This document shows positions 25,966 to 34,576 of a stretch of DNA of 46,900 nt, in pieces. The position numbers and the translations under genes are program-made. The notes beneath the pieces were generated by a model, which did no database searches, was not told the origin of the DNA, and saw only the letters and a program-made list of their open reading frames with translations. The stretch lies in the NCBI GenBank assembly GCA_012839115.1, contig DUNX01000061.1, positions 1 through 46,900 on the forward strand, in the 5' to 3' direction. This stretch comes from Bacillota bacterium. Its GTDB lineage: Bacteria > Bacillota > UBA4882 > UBA10575. Every line of letters starts with the position of its first letter. The first letter of the stretch is position 1.

Positions 25966-28071
25966 ATGATGAGAAACAGGATCAGGATTTTCTGCTGGCG
26001 GCTTTTTTTTCTCCTTGCCGGAGCGCTCCTGGTCTTTCTCTGCCTGCCGCCGGGCGCTCCCAAGCAACCCCTTACCACCCGGGTCTTAAGTGACCAGGGC
26101 GAGGTGATCGCCGCCCTCTACAAGGAGCACCGGGAGCCGGCGGTTCTCCAGGAGATCCCGGATTTTCTCTGCCGGGCGGTACTGGCTGTTGAAGACCACC
26201 GTTTTTATGAACACAGTGGTTTTAGCCCAGTTAGCTTTTTCCGTGCCGTCTATCATAATCTCTTTATCCGCCGGGGGCTGCAGGGAGGCAGCACCATCAC
26301 CCAACAATTGGCAAAGACCGGTTATCTCTATGCCAAAAGATCCATGGTGCGCAAGGCGAAAGAGGTTATTTATGCCTTCCGCCTGGAACTACACTACACT
26401 AAAGAGCAGATCCTGGAGATGTACCTCAACCAGATCTATTTTGGTCACGGCGCCTACGGGGTGAAGACCGCCGCCCAAACCTATTTTGGCCGGGAACTGG
26501 CAGAACTGAACCGGGCGGAAATGGCCCTCCTGGCCGGACTCCCCAAAGGACCGGCCCTCTACTCTCCTTATCTCCACCGGCAAGCCGCAGAGGACAGGAT
26601 AAAAGTGGTTCTCCAGCGGATGGAAACCGCCGGGTACCTGACGACCGGGGAAAAGGTAGAGATCCTCAAGGAAGGCCTCCGCCTTCCCGGTCTGGCGCGC
26701 CAACCCAGGCAAGCCCGGTATTTTCTCGACTTTGCCTTGGAGGAAACCGCCCGGATCCTCCGGGTCGACCGGGACCGGCTCAGCACCATGGGCTTGACCA
26801 TTGAAACCACCCTTTCCCGCCGGTGCCAGCAGGCGGCGGAAAAAGCCCTAAAAAACGGCTTGGCTCCTTACCAAAAGGCCGGTCAGCCGCAGGGCGCCTT
26901 GATCGCGGTTAACCCCAGGACCGGGGCGATCAAGGCCTTGACCGGGGGAACTTCTTATACCCAAACCTCCTTTAACCGGGCAATCCATGCCCGGCGCCAG
27001 CCGGGCTCAGCCTTTAAGCCCTTTGTTTATCTGGCGGCCCTGGAGGCCGGTTACACCCTGGCTTCCAACATGCCTTGCCAGCCGTCCACCTGGGAAAGCC
27101 CCACCGGGATCTACGAGCCGGTAGACTACGGCGCCGAACCGTACCACCACCGGGAACTGAGTCTCAGAGAAGCGCTGGCCGTATCCTGCAATATCACTGC
27201 GGTCTCGCTTCACCATGAACTGAAGATGACGCCTGTGATCACCATGGCCCGCCGGCTTGGGATCTCTTCCCCCCTGCCTTCCCACATCTCACTGGCTTTA
27301 GGCACGGCGGAAATCACCCCGCTGGAGTTACTCACCGCCTATCTTCCCCTGGCCAACGGCGGGCGGGCGGTTACACCCTGGGCGGTAAAGGCCGTATACG
27401 ACCGGTCCGGAAGACTCCTCTGGCAACGCCGGTCCTATTCACGGCAGGTACTCGACCCGCGCCTGGCCTTTCTTCTCACCTCAGCCCTGCAAGACACTTT
27501 AAAGCCCGGCGGGACCGCTGCCGGAGCCGGTAGGAAACTGCAACACCCGGCAGCCGGCAAAACCGGCACCACCCAAGAAAACCGGGACGCCTGGTTCGCC
27601 GGTTACACCCCCCAACTGGCGGCTGTTGTCTATATCGGCCATGACCGTAACCATCCCCTGCCGGGAGGCGGTGGGAAACTGGCGGCCCCGGTCTGGGTGG
27701 ATTTTATCAACACGGCATTGGCTGGAGAAACCAGCTCCAGGTTCCCGGTCCCCCCGGGAATCGTCGCCCGCCCAATCTGCCGGGAAACCGGGTTTTTAGC
27801 CACTCCGGCTTGTCCACAAAAAAAAGAGTACTTTCGGGTCGGGCATGACCCGGTACTCTACTGTTCCAAACACCGTTATCTCAAACTTCAGATTTGCCGT
27901 GCCAGCGGACTACTCCTGGGACCGTACTGCCGGGAGGCGGAAGAAAAGGAATTCCGGTGGGGAGAACAACCGCGCAGCCAGTGTGAAAAATGCCGGCCTC
28001 CCCGTACCCTTTGGGAACTCCTTTTTAAAAACGGTCATCCACAATCTGATCCGCCGGTCCCGGCAGAATAA
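25966..28071 (+). CDS. Class A penicillin-binding protein (transglycosylase/transpeptidase)
   Basis: This 701-residue bifunctional cell wall enzyme has a short cytoplasmic part, one membrane helix (residues 9-28), a GT51 glycosyltransferase domain and a transpeptidase domain. The GT51 domain shows AVEDHRFYEHSG with the catalytic Glu and GGSTITQQLAK. The transpeptidase shows SAFK in GSAFKPF, SCN, and KTGTT. The tail after residue 600 carries Cys-rich repeats (ICRETG..., YCSKH, ICRASG..., QCEKC) seen in clostridial-type PBPs. It follows the GH57 gene by one base. Its last 47 bases overlap the end of the convergent pilQ gene, so the PBP C-terminus and the PilQ C-terminus share DNA. Confidence 0.93.
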   Translation: MMRNRIRIFCWRLFFLLAGALLVFLCLPPGAPKQPLTTRVLSDQGEVIAALYKEHREPAVLQEIPDFLCRAVLAVEDHRFYEHSGFSPVSFFRAVYHNLFIRRGLQGGSTITQQLAKTGYLYAKRSMVRKAKEVIYAFRLELHYTKEQILEMYLNQIYFGHGAYGVKTAAQTYFGRELAELNRAEMALLAGLPKGPALYSPYLHRQAAEDRIKVVLQRMETAGYLTTGEKVEILKEGLRLPGLARQPRQARYFLDFALEETARILRVDRDRLSTMGLTIETTLSRRCQQAAEKALKNGLAPYQKAGQPQGALIAVNPRTGAIKALTGGTSYTQTSFNRAIHARRQPGSAFKPFVYLAALEAGYTLASNMPCQPSTWESPTGIYEPVDYGAEPYHHRELSLREALAVSCNITAVSLHHELKMTPVITMARRLGISSPLPSHISLALGTAEITPLELLTAYLPLANGGRAVTPWAVKAVYDRSGRLLWQRRSYSRQVLDPRLAFLLTSALQDTLKPGGTAAGAGRKLQHPAAGKTGTTQENRDAWFAGYTPQLAAVVYIGHDRNHPLPGGGGKLAAPVWVDFINTALAGETSSRFPVPPGIVARPICRETGFLATPACPQKKEYFRVGHDPVLYCSKHRYLKLQICRASGLLLGPYCREAEEKEFRWGEQPRSQCEKCRPPRTLWELLFKNGHPQSDPPVPAE

Positions 28072-29980
28072 TCATCCGCCCGGTTTTTAAGACGGTAACA
28101 TCGGTGATGCCGTTAATCTCCATCAGCAATTCTACGGTGGTCCCGTAGCGTTTCGCCAGGCGCCATATGGTTTCCCCTGCTTTCAACGGGTAAAGATGGG
28201 ATTCGGGAATGGGCAAAACCAGTTCCTGCCCGGGGTAGAGTATATCCGCGCCTTTATTTTCCGCCAGGATACTCCCGGGAGTAATCCCGTATTTTCTCCC
28301 GATCGCCGACAGTGTATCGCCGGCCTGAACTTGATAAGAAAGGGTTAAACCCTTTGCCGGTCCGGCCACTGTTTCGATTGTTTCTTGCTCTTCCACTGCT
28401 TTCACCGGGGGCAGACCACGGACCTGTTCGTCATAATACCTTCCGCCCAGTTCTTGCCAGGCTGTTTCTTCCGGTTCGCCCACTGTTTCCGGGACTTCTT
28501 GGGTTTCGGCGACTTCCTGGGTCTCAGTAACTTCCCGGATTTCAATTATTTCCAGGGTCTCGATGACTTCCCGGGTTTCGGTTTCTTCCCGGGGATCAGG
28601 AGTTTCCTTCCCCTCCGGATGGACATCCTCCGGGTGGACAATAACCAGTTCGATGGGGGCGGCTTCTCTCGTACCGACGTCCGGCCAAACCACCTCCAGA
28701 TCCACTTCTTTTACTGCCGGTTCTTTCCCGGCCCCCGGCCGGAGCCCCTCCTCTTCCTCGCGGACAACATAGGGGGTGAGGAAGATACAGATCTCCGTGT
28801 CTTCCCACGGTTCCTTAGATTGCTTTTGAAAAAGCCGTCCAAAGAAAGGCAACCGGGAAGCGAAAGGAACGGACGTTATCGTCTCTGTATCCTGCTGCAT
28901 GTTAAGGCCGGAAAGGACAAAGGTCTGCCCTTCCCGGAGACGAACCACGGAACTGGCTTCCCTCGTCCGTACCACCGGTACCTCCATACCGGTGGCGCCT
29001 ATCCGCCAGCCGACAATATTACTCACCTCAGCCCTGACCTTTACGGTTATGGTCCTTTCGTCATTGATCTGGGGCTCGACAGTCAAAAGCGTTCCGGCCT
29101 CAATATATGTGACCTCGTCTTCAATCATCCCATCCTTGATTGTGCTGGTAATAACCGGTAACCGGTCGCCAATAAAGATCTTTCCTTCTTGCCCGTCCGT
29201 GGTGGAGATATTGGGGTTGGCCAGCACACGGGCGACTCCGTTTTCTTCCATCGCGGACAGGGCTTGAGTGGTAAGCAAGTTAAAACGCAGGCTTCCATCA
29301 ATGGAGAAATGTGGAAAATCCCAGGTAACTCCTAAGTCCTTGGAAGCGGTCAGGCTGATCTCCTCCACCCGCGCTTCAATGCTGATCTGTGGCATACGGC
29401 GGTCAAGCCGGGCAATAATCTCTTCGACATTCTGGTGCTCCAAAGCATTGGCATTAATCGTAAGTTGGTTTGTACGTACGTCCAACCCGATCCGATCCTG
29501 CGGAATGACAACACCAAGGGCGGTAACGATCTCCCTGGAAACTGCATAACTTAGCGGGTAAACCCTGGTCTCCTTTGTTTCCCAGTCGGTGAAGGTCTTT
29601 TCCGTGCCGATAATAATCGTCCGGCGCGGAACAATCCACCGGTAGGAGTAACCGTAAGTCCGGGCAAGCAACTCAATGGCTTCGCCGATCTTCAAGCCGT
29701 GTTTCAGGTTGATGGTCACCAGTCCCTGAACATCCTTATCCAACAAGACATTAAGATCGCCCAGTTCGGCCAAGCTCCGGAAGACATCTCTGATATCCGC
29801 TTCAAAGATGTCAAACTGGGAAAGCAACTGCGTGTCAATTTCCGCTTCCACCCTCACCGGCTGGGCCGATAAGGACAGAAAAACGAAAGCCAACGCTGCT
29901 AGGGCCAAAGCCTTTATTTTCCCTCTCTTTTCTTTGGCTAAAGCCATCTGGTAAGGAGATCGTCCTTTCCCACAAGTCAT
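28025..29980 (-). CDS. pilQ: Type IV pilus secretin PilQ with C-terminal LysM domains
   Basis: This 651-residue secretin is predicted to form the outer-membrane pore for pili. After a signal peptide (about 20-47) come an STN/N0-type domain (50-105), a secretin N1-type domain, and the secretin domain. That domain includes VPVVRTREASSVVRLREGQ and ends near ICIFLTPYVV (about residue 410). Unusual is what follows: an acidic Glu/Thr-rich linker (about 440-515) built from hexapeptide repeats, then two LysM modules (about 547-592 and 595-640). LysM domains bind peptidoglycan. Typical PilQ proteins instead carry AMIN domains at the N-terminus, and none is visible here. The start ATG at 29980 overlaps the pilP stop (TAATG) after GGAGGCG. 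It is the last gene of the pilus operon and overlaps the convergent PBP gene. Confidence 0.88.
   Translation of the reverse strand: MTCGKGRSPYQMALAKEKRGKIKALALAALAFVFLSLSAQPVRVEAEIDTQLLSQFDIFEADIRDVFRSLAELGDLNVLLDKDVQGLVTINLKHGLKIGEAIELLARTYGYSYRWIVPRRTIIIGTEKTFTDWETKETRVYPLSYAVSREIVTALGVVIPQDRIGLDVRTNQLTINANALEHQNVEEIIARLDRRMPQISIEARVEEISLTASKDLGVTWDFPHFSIDGSLRFNLLTTQALSAMEENGVARVLANPNISTTDGQEGKIFIGDRLPVITSTIKDGMIEDEVTYIEAGTLLTVEPQINDERTITVKVRAEVSNIVGWRIGATGMEVPVVRTREASSVVRLREGQTFVLSGLNMQQDTETITSVPFASRLPFFGRLFQKQSKEPWEDTEICIFLTPYVVREEEEGLRPGAGKEPAVKEVDLEVVWPDVGTREAAPIELVIVHPEDVHPEGKETPDPREETETREVIETLEIIEIREVTETQEVAETQEVPETVGEPEETAWQELGGRYYDEQVRGLPPVKAVEEQETIETVAGPAKGLTLSYQVQAGDTLSAIGRKYGITPGSILAENKGADILYPGQELVLPIPESHLYPLKAGETIWRLAKRYGTTVELLMEINGITDVTVLKTGRMIILPGPADQIVDDRF
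28494..28601. repeat. Degenerate 18-bp repeats in the PilQ linker
   Basis: Six in-frame units of 18 bases (28494-28511 to 28584-28601) encode hexapeptides of the form REV-x-ET (for example EVTETQ, EVAETQ, EVPETV). Units differ at several bases, so they look older than the Sat repeats. Confidence 0.65.
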
Positions 29981-30591
29981 TATTTCGCCTCCTCTATCCG
30001 GCGCAATCGTAATTGCCCGCCGGGCGCCTTTAAGACCACTACGTCCTGGCGAATCTCCACCAACCGGTAATCTGTCCCGGGCAAGGTTTCTCCCAACTGT
30101 AAGATATAAGATTTATCATTGTGCCTGATAATTACCACCTGTTCCTCGGCGGTGGCGATTGTTCCCGTCCAAACCGGTTGCAGATGGACAACGGGTTTGC
30201 CGGGTTCTCCCTGGTCACCCGGGGTAGGGAGCCCCCCGGGCGCCGGCGACGATAATACTTCTCTTACAGCCGCGGCAACCTGCCCGGATGTGGCCGTCTT
30301 CTCTGCAGCTGCCGCCAGTTTTCTTCTCACATTTGCCGGCGGAAGGAAGGGATCCCGCGCCGGTTTGGCTGTGATCTCTTTTTTGTCTTCTGTCTTTTCT
30401 TCCTCAGGCAACGGCGGCGCCACCCTGGGAACCCGCCTCTCATATGCAGATTGCCGGGACGCCGGCCCGGTCGACTGCTCTTTTGTTAAAAAATCAAAAG
30501 CTACAAAGCCCAAGGCCAGTACCAGAAGAATTAATAAAACCGGGCTCGGGCCTTTTTTTGGTTTCTGTGCCGTTTTCTCCTCTCCGGCCAT
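29980..30591 (-). CDS. pilP: PilP-like pilus assembly protein
   Basis: This 203-residue protein has one N-terminal membrane helix (about residues 17-36), a Pro/Glu/Lys-rich linker, and a C-terminal beta domain (VWTGTIATAEEQVVII and RLVEIRQDVVVLKAP). That layout fits PilP, which links the PilN/PilO inner-membrane complex to the secretin. The ARDPFLPP segment resembles the DPF/RDPF motif common before the HR domain of PilP. It is not an obvious lipoprotein, unlike PilP of Proteobacteria. The start is the ATG at 30591, after GAGGGGTG; an earlier in-frame TTG inside pilO lacks support. It sits four bases after pilO and overlaps pilQ by one base. Confidence 0.7.
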   Translation of the reverse strand: MAGEEKTAQKPKKGPSPVLLILLVLALGFVAFDFLTKEQSTGPASRQSAYERRVPRVAPPLPEEEKTEDKKEITAKPARDPFLPPANVRRKLAAAAEKTATSGQVAAAVREVLSSPAPGGLPTPGDQGEPGKPVVHLQPVWTGTIATAEEQVVIIRHNDKSYILQLGETLPGTDYRLVEIRQDVVVLKAPGGQLRLRRIEEAK

Positions 30592-30595
30592 ATCG

Positions 30596-31162
30596 TCACC
30601 CCTCGGTCCTGACAATCAGGTCTAATTGGAGGTCAATATTAAGATTATATGTCCCGGGATCGTTCTGCTCGCTTACGGCCCAGGCGGTTATTTCGGCAAC
30701 CTTCATTAACCGGCCTGCCCCGTCCAGCAGAGTTAAAAAGCGATCTACTTGCTGGTACCGGCCACTGCAGGAGATCTTCCAAGAGTAGATCTGGTATGCA
30801 GGCATCCCTTCTACCGGCTGGGGTTCTTCTGTCATCTCGCAAGAGTGGATCTTGATCCCGGCGGACTTCGCCAATTGCTCGATACTGACAACCACCCGTT
30901 CCTGTTCTTCCCGGGTGGGAGTAAATCTGCGCAAGCTCTTTGCCCGTTCGTAATATCTGTTATACTCCTTTTTCAAGCGGGGCAAATCTTCCTCAACCCG
31001 TCTCCGGACCATCTCAAATTCGGATTCCCTCTCTCTGACGATAGAAGCGTATTCCTGACTACGGCCAAGATAATTAAACCCCGCGACCAGCGCCCCGCCA
31101 GTTGCCACAAGATAGATAAGCCCGCCTACAATCAGCCGGAATAAATTGCTCTCTCTTCTCAT
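30596..31162 (-). CDS. pilO: PilO-like pilus assembly protein
   Basis: This 188-residue protein has a short cytoplasmic N-terminus, one membrane helix (about residues 10-30), a coiled-coil region (about 35-80), and an alpha/beta C-terminal domain with KIHSCEMTEEP and YQQVDRFLTLLDGAGRLMKVAEI. This is the PilO layout; PilO dimerises with PilN in the periplasm. Its start codon overlaps the pilN stop by four bases (ATGA). The position between pilN and pilP supports the call, since sequence identity in this family is low. Confidence 0.8.
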   Translation of the reverse strand: MRRESNLFRLIVGGLIYLVATGGALVAGFNYLGRSQEYASIVRERESEFEMVRRRVEEDLPRLKKEYNRYYERAKSLRRFTPTREEQERVVVSIEQLAKSAGIKIHSCEMTEEPQPVEGMPAYQIYSWKISCSGRYQQVDRFLTLLDGAGRLMKVAEITAWAVSEQNDPGTYNLNIDLQLDLIVRTEG

Positions 31163-31704
31163 TGCCGGTCCCTCCCGGCCTTTATTTCTACTTCAAATTG
31201 GTAGAGGGTTATCTCGTTTCTCGTAATCTCCTGTACTTCTTTTAAGAACGAAGACTGAAAAAATGCCACACCATTGATGTTCTCCAGCAGCCGGCCCATG
31301 GCCCGGAAATTCAGCGAGTTTCCCTTGATGGTCAGACTGTCTTCGGGTGTAATCTCTACTTCTGTCAGCCAGATCTCCTGGGGTACGGTTGCGGCCAGGC
31401 TCCAAAAAAACTGTTGGTGCGGAGGGTAAAGACCGCCAATCTTCTCCACTTCCCTTTCCCACTGGCGGACCTTCTCAATGAAGGCCTCAATCCCTTCAAG
31501 CTCCGCCATGGCCGGGTCGTAAACAGCGATCTGCCCTTCAAGCGTAGCAATACGCTCGGCCAAACTATTACAGGTCAGGTAATTCCAGCCCAAAAAAACC
31601 AACGACGCCAGGAGGAAAATAATTGCGCCGGTAAGCAGGAATACGCGCCTGAGTTCGACCAGTGGCCGCGGGCGGTATTCTAACGGTAGAAGGTTAATCC
31701 TCAC
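31159..31704 (-). CDS. pilN: PilN-like pilus assembly protein
   Basis: This 181-residue protein starts with RINLLPLEYRP, matching the INLLP motif that inserts into PilM. One membrane helix (about 24-43), a coiled coil (about 50-90) and a periplasmic domain with PQEIWLTEVEITPEDSLTIKG follow. The start is a GTG eight bases after GGGAGGTG, overlapping pilM by 11 bases. PilN bridges cytoplasmic PilM and periplasmic PilO. Confidence 0.9.
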   Translation of the reverse strand: MRINLLPLEYRPRPLVELRRVFLLTGAIIFLLASLVFLGWNYLTCNSLAERIATLEGQIAVYDPAMAELEGIEAFIEKVRQWEREVEKIGGLYPPHQQFFWSLAATVPQEIWLTEVEITPEDSLTIKGNSLNFRAMGRLLENINGVAFFQSSFLKEVQEITRNEITLYQFEVEIKAGRDRQ

Positions 31705-32758
31705 TTTCAGTCACCTCCCGCATGGCCAGCCCAAGCGCAACAGTGTAAACCGGAGATTGTTCTTGAAATCTCTCAAAAAGCGCTTGCGGGCAACGGAGAC
31801 GTTCGTCGAAAACTCCAAGATCTACTTTTGTCTCCAGTTCCTTGGCTAAAAAGGCGGGGAAGTTTCTTATCAGGGCACTGCCGCCGGAAAGAATCAGTCT
31901 GGAGATGTTTTCTTCTTTATGCTGTAATTGGTAATAATCAAAAGAGCGGCGCAGTTCTAGCGCGAGGTCCTTTAACCCCTCCCTGATTCCCATATTGACC
32001 TGGTACTCCCTGCTCTCCGGAGAAAATTGCCCCGGTTCGCCAAGGGCGTCGCCAATGGTCTCTTTAGCCGTTTCCGCCCCGTCCCTTTCCAACCCTGTAT
32101 ACTTGGCCACCAGTTCGGTCAGGCGGTTTCCTCCTACCGGAAGAATCCTGGTAAAATAAGGAGTGCCGGCCTTGGCGATGACCAGATCGCTACTGCCGGC
32201 GCCAATATCCAACATGGCCACACTCTCCGCTGGTCGGCTGTATTCGATCCCTAATCCCCTCATCATGGCAAAAGGCTGAATATCTATGGCCACGGGCTGC
32301 AGCCCTGTTTCCCACAGGACATCCAGGTGGCTGTGGATGATATCATTATGGGCACAGACCAGGAGGACTTCCATCTCGCTTTCATCCTGGTCCCTGCCGA
32401 TGATCTCAAAATCAAGCGTTACTTCGTCCACAGGATAAGGGATGTAACGTTCGGCTTCCCAGCGGATGGCGTTTGCTACTTCCTCATCATCCATTAAGGG
32501 CATCTTTAGGTGACGCACCACCACAGCCTGCCCGGCAATGGCCACCACCACTCTTTTTTGCTTAATCCTGCTAGCCCGCAAAACCTCCCTGACCGCGGTG
32601 ACCACCGCCTTCCGGTCGGCCACCACACCGGCGTCTAAGGCCCCTTCGTCCAAAGACACGGCGGCAAACCTGTTTACCTGAAAGGTTTTGTCTCCCGATA
32701 CCCGGACCGCCTTTACTCCCCCGGTCCCGATATCAAGGCCCACACCCACTTTGGCCAT
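31694..32758 (-). CDS. pilM: Type IV pilus actin-like ATPase PilM
   Basis: This 354-residue protein belongs to the actin-like ATPase superfamily. It has GLDIGTGGVKAV as the phosphate-1 motif, RWEAERYIPYPVDEVTLDF typical of PilM, VAMLDIGAGSSDLVI as phosphate-2, and LSGGSALIRN as the adenosine motif. PilM forms a cytoplasmic ring that binds the N-terminus of PilN and helps organise the motors. GAGGAG precedes the ATG. It leads the pilM-N-O-P-Q group, which has three overlapping junctions and one 4-base gap; the group follows the PilX-like gene by 34 bases. Confidence 0.93.
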   Translation of the reverse strand: MAKVGVGLDIGTGGVKAVRVSGDKTFQVNRFAAVSLDEGALDAGVVADRKAVVTAVREVLRASRIKQKRVVVAIAGQAVVVRHLKMPLMDDEEVANAIRWEAERYIPYPVDEVTLDFEIIGRDQDESEMEVLLVCAHNDIIHSHLDVLWETGLQPVAIDIQPFAMMRGLGIEYSRPAESVAMLDIGAGSSDLVIAKAGTPYFTRILPVGGNRLTELVAKYTGLERDGAETAKETIGDALGEPGQFSPESREYQVNMGIREGLKDLALELRRSFDYYQLQHKEENISRLILSGGSALIRNFPAFLAKELETKVDLGVFDERLRCPQALFERFQEQSPVYTVALGLAMREVTESED

Positions 32759-32792
32759 GATTACTCCTCGCTTTTCATAGACTGTCTACGGT

Positions 32793-33980
32793 TTAAAACT
32801 CCGTGGGATCGATTTCCTGCCAACTGACAACGGCAAAAATACCCTGATTTGGCCCTTTGTTGTTACTACCGCCATCTTGACCGCCAATGATAACCCCCGG
32901 GATATCAACGTTCATAGGAGCGACATGAATTTCAAATTCTTGGTTTACGTGCACTCCTTCTTTTGCCCGCAGGCGACCGACAAAACCACCCACGGCAGAA
33001 TTTAAACGAATATTCCTTCCTGAATAGAGGAAAGCCTGCGCCGTATCATTACCTGCGGCGTGCATTCCGCCGTTTATATGCAGATCACCCCCGGCAATCA
33101 GATTAAGGCTGGCATCTGGATGATTCAAAACCGCCTGTGCACTGCCGTTAAAATGAAGATTTCCTGTTGCGATGATTGTCAAGCTCTGGAACTTTCCTGA
33201 AAGAGTCACGCTTTTGTTAATATTTAAATCCCCATCGACAAAGATCATTTTGTTTTCGTATGCCGAGGGTAGTCCGTCGTTCCAGTTTTGGGGGCCCTGA
33301 AGGTAAATGAAGCCCATATCCTCTATTTCTTTTTTCTTAAAGGACTTTTCAAAAAATTCCACCTCAATTTCCTGCGGCTTTGGCGGGTTTGTCATTTTAT
33401 TAACGGTCCACCGGGGTTTTATGTTTTGGTCCTCCACTACTCCTCCGGGCCCTGTACCTACATAAATTGTTCCACTGCGGTTATAATTATCGTTAAGAAC
33501 AAGCCTTTTTTCGGCATAATAGTAATTATTGTGAATCGGGCATTTTATATCCAATTCGCCCTCCGTCGCCACCACCCACTCGTCATCAAAAGGTGGCGAT
33601 GGTAGATTTACCTCCACCTCTTCCCGCACCACCCGGGTGATATCCCCGAAACGGCCCCGGCTAGTAATCTGCAGGCGGTTGTTGGAAAGCAACTGCGTCT
33701 TCACGCTGAATTCACCGCCGCCAAATTGGTCTGTGAGCTGTTCTGTCGAAAAATTACTAAGATCTTTACCGTCCATAATATGAGCCCGCGCCTGCTGACA
33801 GACGGTTTCCAAGCCGCTCTCCGCCAGATCCAAAGCCCTGGTAGATCTCTCCTGAGCTATAGCCGACGATATACTATTCTGTTTTGTTTGCGCCAAAGAA
33901 ATAACGAGGGCGGAACCTACTGCCAAAACTAAAATAGCCAGGAGGATCGTGGAGCCTTTTTCCCTTCGCCAAATCTCCAT
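32793..33980 (-). CDS. PilX-like pilus-associated protein
   Basis: This 395-residue protein has a class-III-like N-terminus (REKGSTILLAILVLAVGSALVISLAQ), as in PilX, with Gly-Ser in place of the GF-TLIE prepilin signal. A helical neck (SAIAQERSTRALDLAESGLETV) follows. The C-terminal half has beta-rich, bactofilin-like stretches (SLTIIATGNLHFNGSA and LNLIAGGDLHINGG), suggesting a repetitive beta structure. Such proteins are accessory minor pilins. I start at the ATG at 33980, after GGAGGGGAAGA; an in-frame ATG at 34064 lies inside the preceding gene and lacks a site. Confidence 0.78.
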   Translation of the reverse strand: MEIWRREKGSTILLAILVLAVGSALVISLAQTKQNSISSAIAQERSTRALDLAESGLETVCQQARAHIMDGKDLSNFSTEQLTDQFGGGEFSVKTQLLSNNRLQITSRGRFGDITRVVREEVEVNLPSPPFDDEWVVATEGELDIKCPIHNNYYYAEKRLVLNDNYNRSGTIYVGTGPGGVVEDQNIKPRWTVNKMTNPPKPQEIEVEFFEKSFKKKEIEDMGFIYLQGPQNWNDGLPSAYENKMIFVDGDLNINKSVTLSGKFQSLTIIATGNLHFNGSAQAVLNHPDASLNLIAGGDLHINGGMHAAGNDTAQAFLYSGRNIRLNSAVGGFVGRLRAKEGVHVNQEFEIHVAPMNVDIPGVIIGGQDGGSNNKGPNQGIFAVVSWQEIDPTEF

Positions 33981-34032
33981 TTTCTTCCCCTCCTTCTTTC
34001 CTTTTAAAGAGTTCGCCCCAACACCTATAACC

Positions 34033-34542
34033 TTACTCAAACCAACCGCCGCCAACGTCTTCACTCCGGTACATCCGTGGCCGGATAGTCAAAGACTCCC
34101 CTTTAAGTTCTAAAACGATCTGGGAAAAACGGGCAGGATCATTCTGATTGCTGACACTATACGCAATTTCCCAATCGCCAACCCGGATGTTATCGATCAT
34201 GGGCACCCACGATCCTGCTGATCCCACTCGTCTTTCTAGCCGGTTATTGCTGGAATTGCGTCTATAACTGATTTGTTGATTGTTCTCATCCCTAAAGACC
34301 AATTGGTCTGTTGTGGAGTTTTTATTAAATCCCTTGGCGGAACGAAGCTCCCGGGCCATGAAGTTCAGAGCCGTCCAGACCTCCTCTTTCCCTTCCTCCT
34401 CATCCCGCAGATCCCGGTAAAAACGGGGCAGACCCGCCAGCATCCCGGTGACCGCCAAAACCAATACTGCAAGGAGGGTAAGGGCAATTAAAAGTTCGAC
34501 CAGGGTGAAACCATGCTCGTTTTTTCTCATGAATTTATTCAT
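34033..34542 (-). CDS. Minor prepilin (PilW/GspJ-like)
   Basis: This 169-residue protein has a prepilin signal (KNEHG/FTLVELLIALTLLAVLVL), to be cut after Gly and methylated at Phe. The mature Glu5 is present. The rest is a globular pseudopilin-like domain with an acidic DEEEGKEEV segment. The start at 34542 follows GGAGGTGAAATC; an earlier ATG overlaps that site. It is one of three minor pilins in a row and lies between the PilV-like and PilX-like genes, as in other minor pilin clusters. It may help begin pilus assembly. Confidence 0.85.
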   Translation of the reverse strand: MNKFMRKNEHGFTLVELLIALTLLAVLVLAVTGMLAGLPRFYRDLRDEEEGKEEVWTALNFMARELRSAKGFNKNSTTDQLVFRDENNQQISYRRNSSNNRLERRVGSAGSWVPMIDNIRVGDWEIAYSVSNQNDPARFSQIVLELKGESLTIRPRMYRSEDVGGGWFE

Positions 34543-34576
34543 GATTTCACCTCCCCCGCAGTACACAGCCGTCTAA

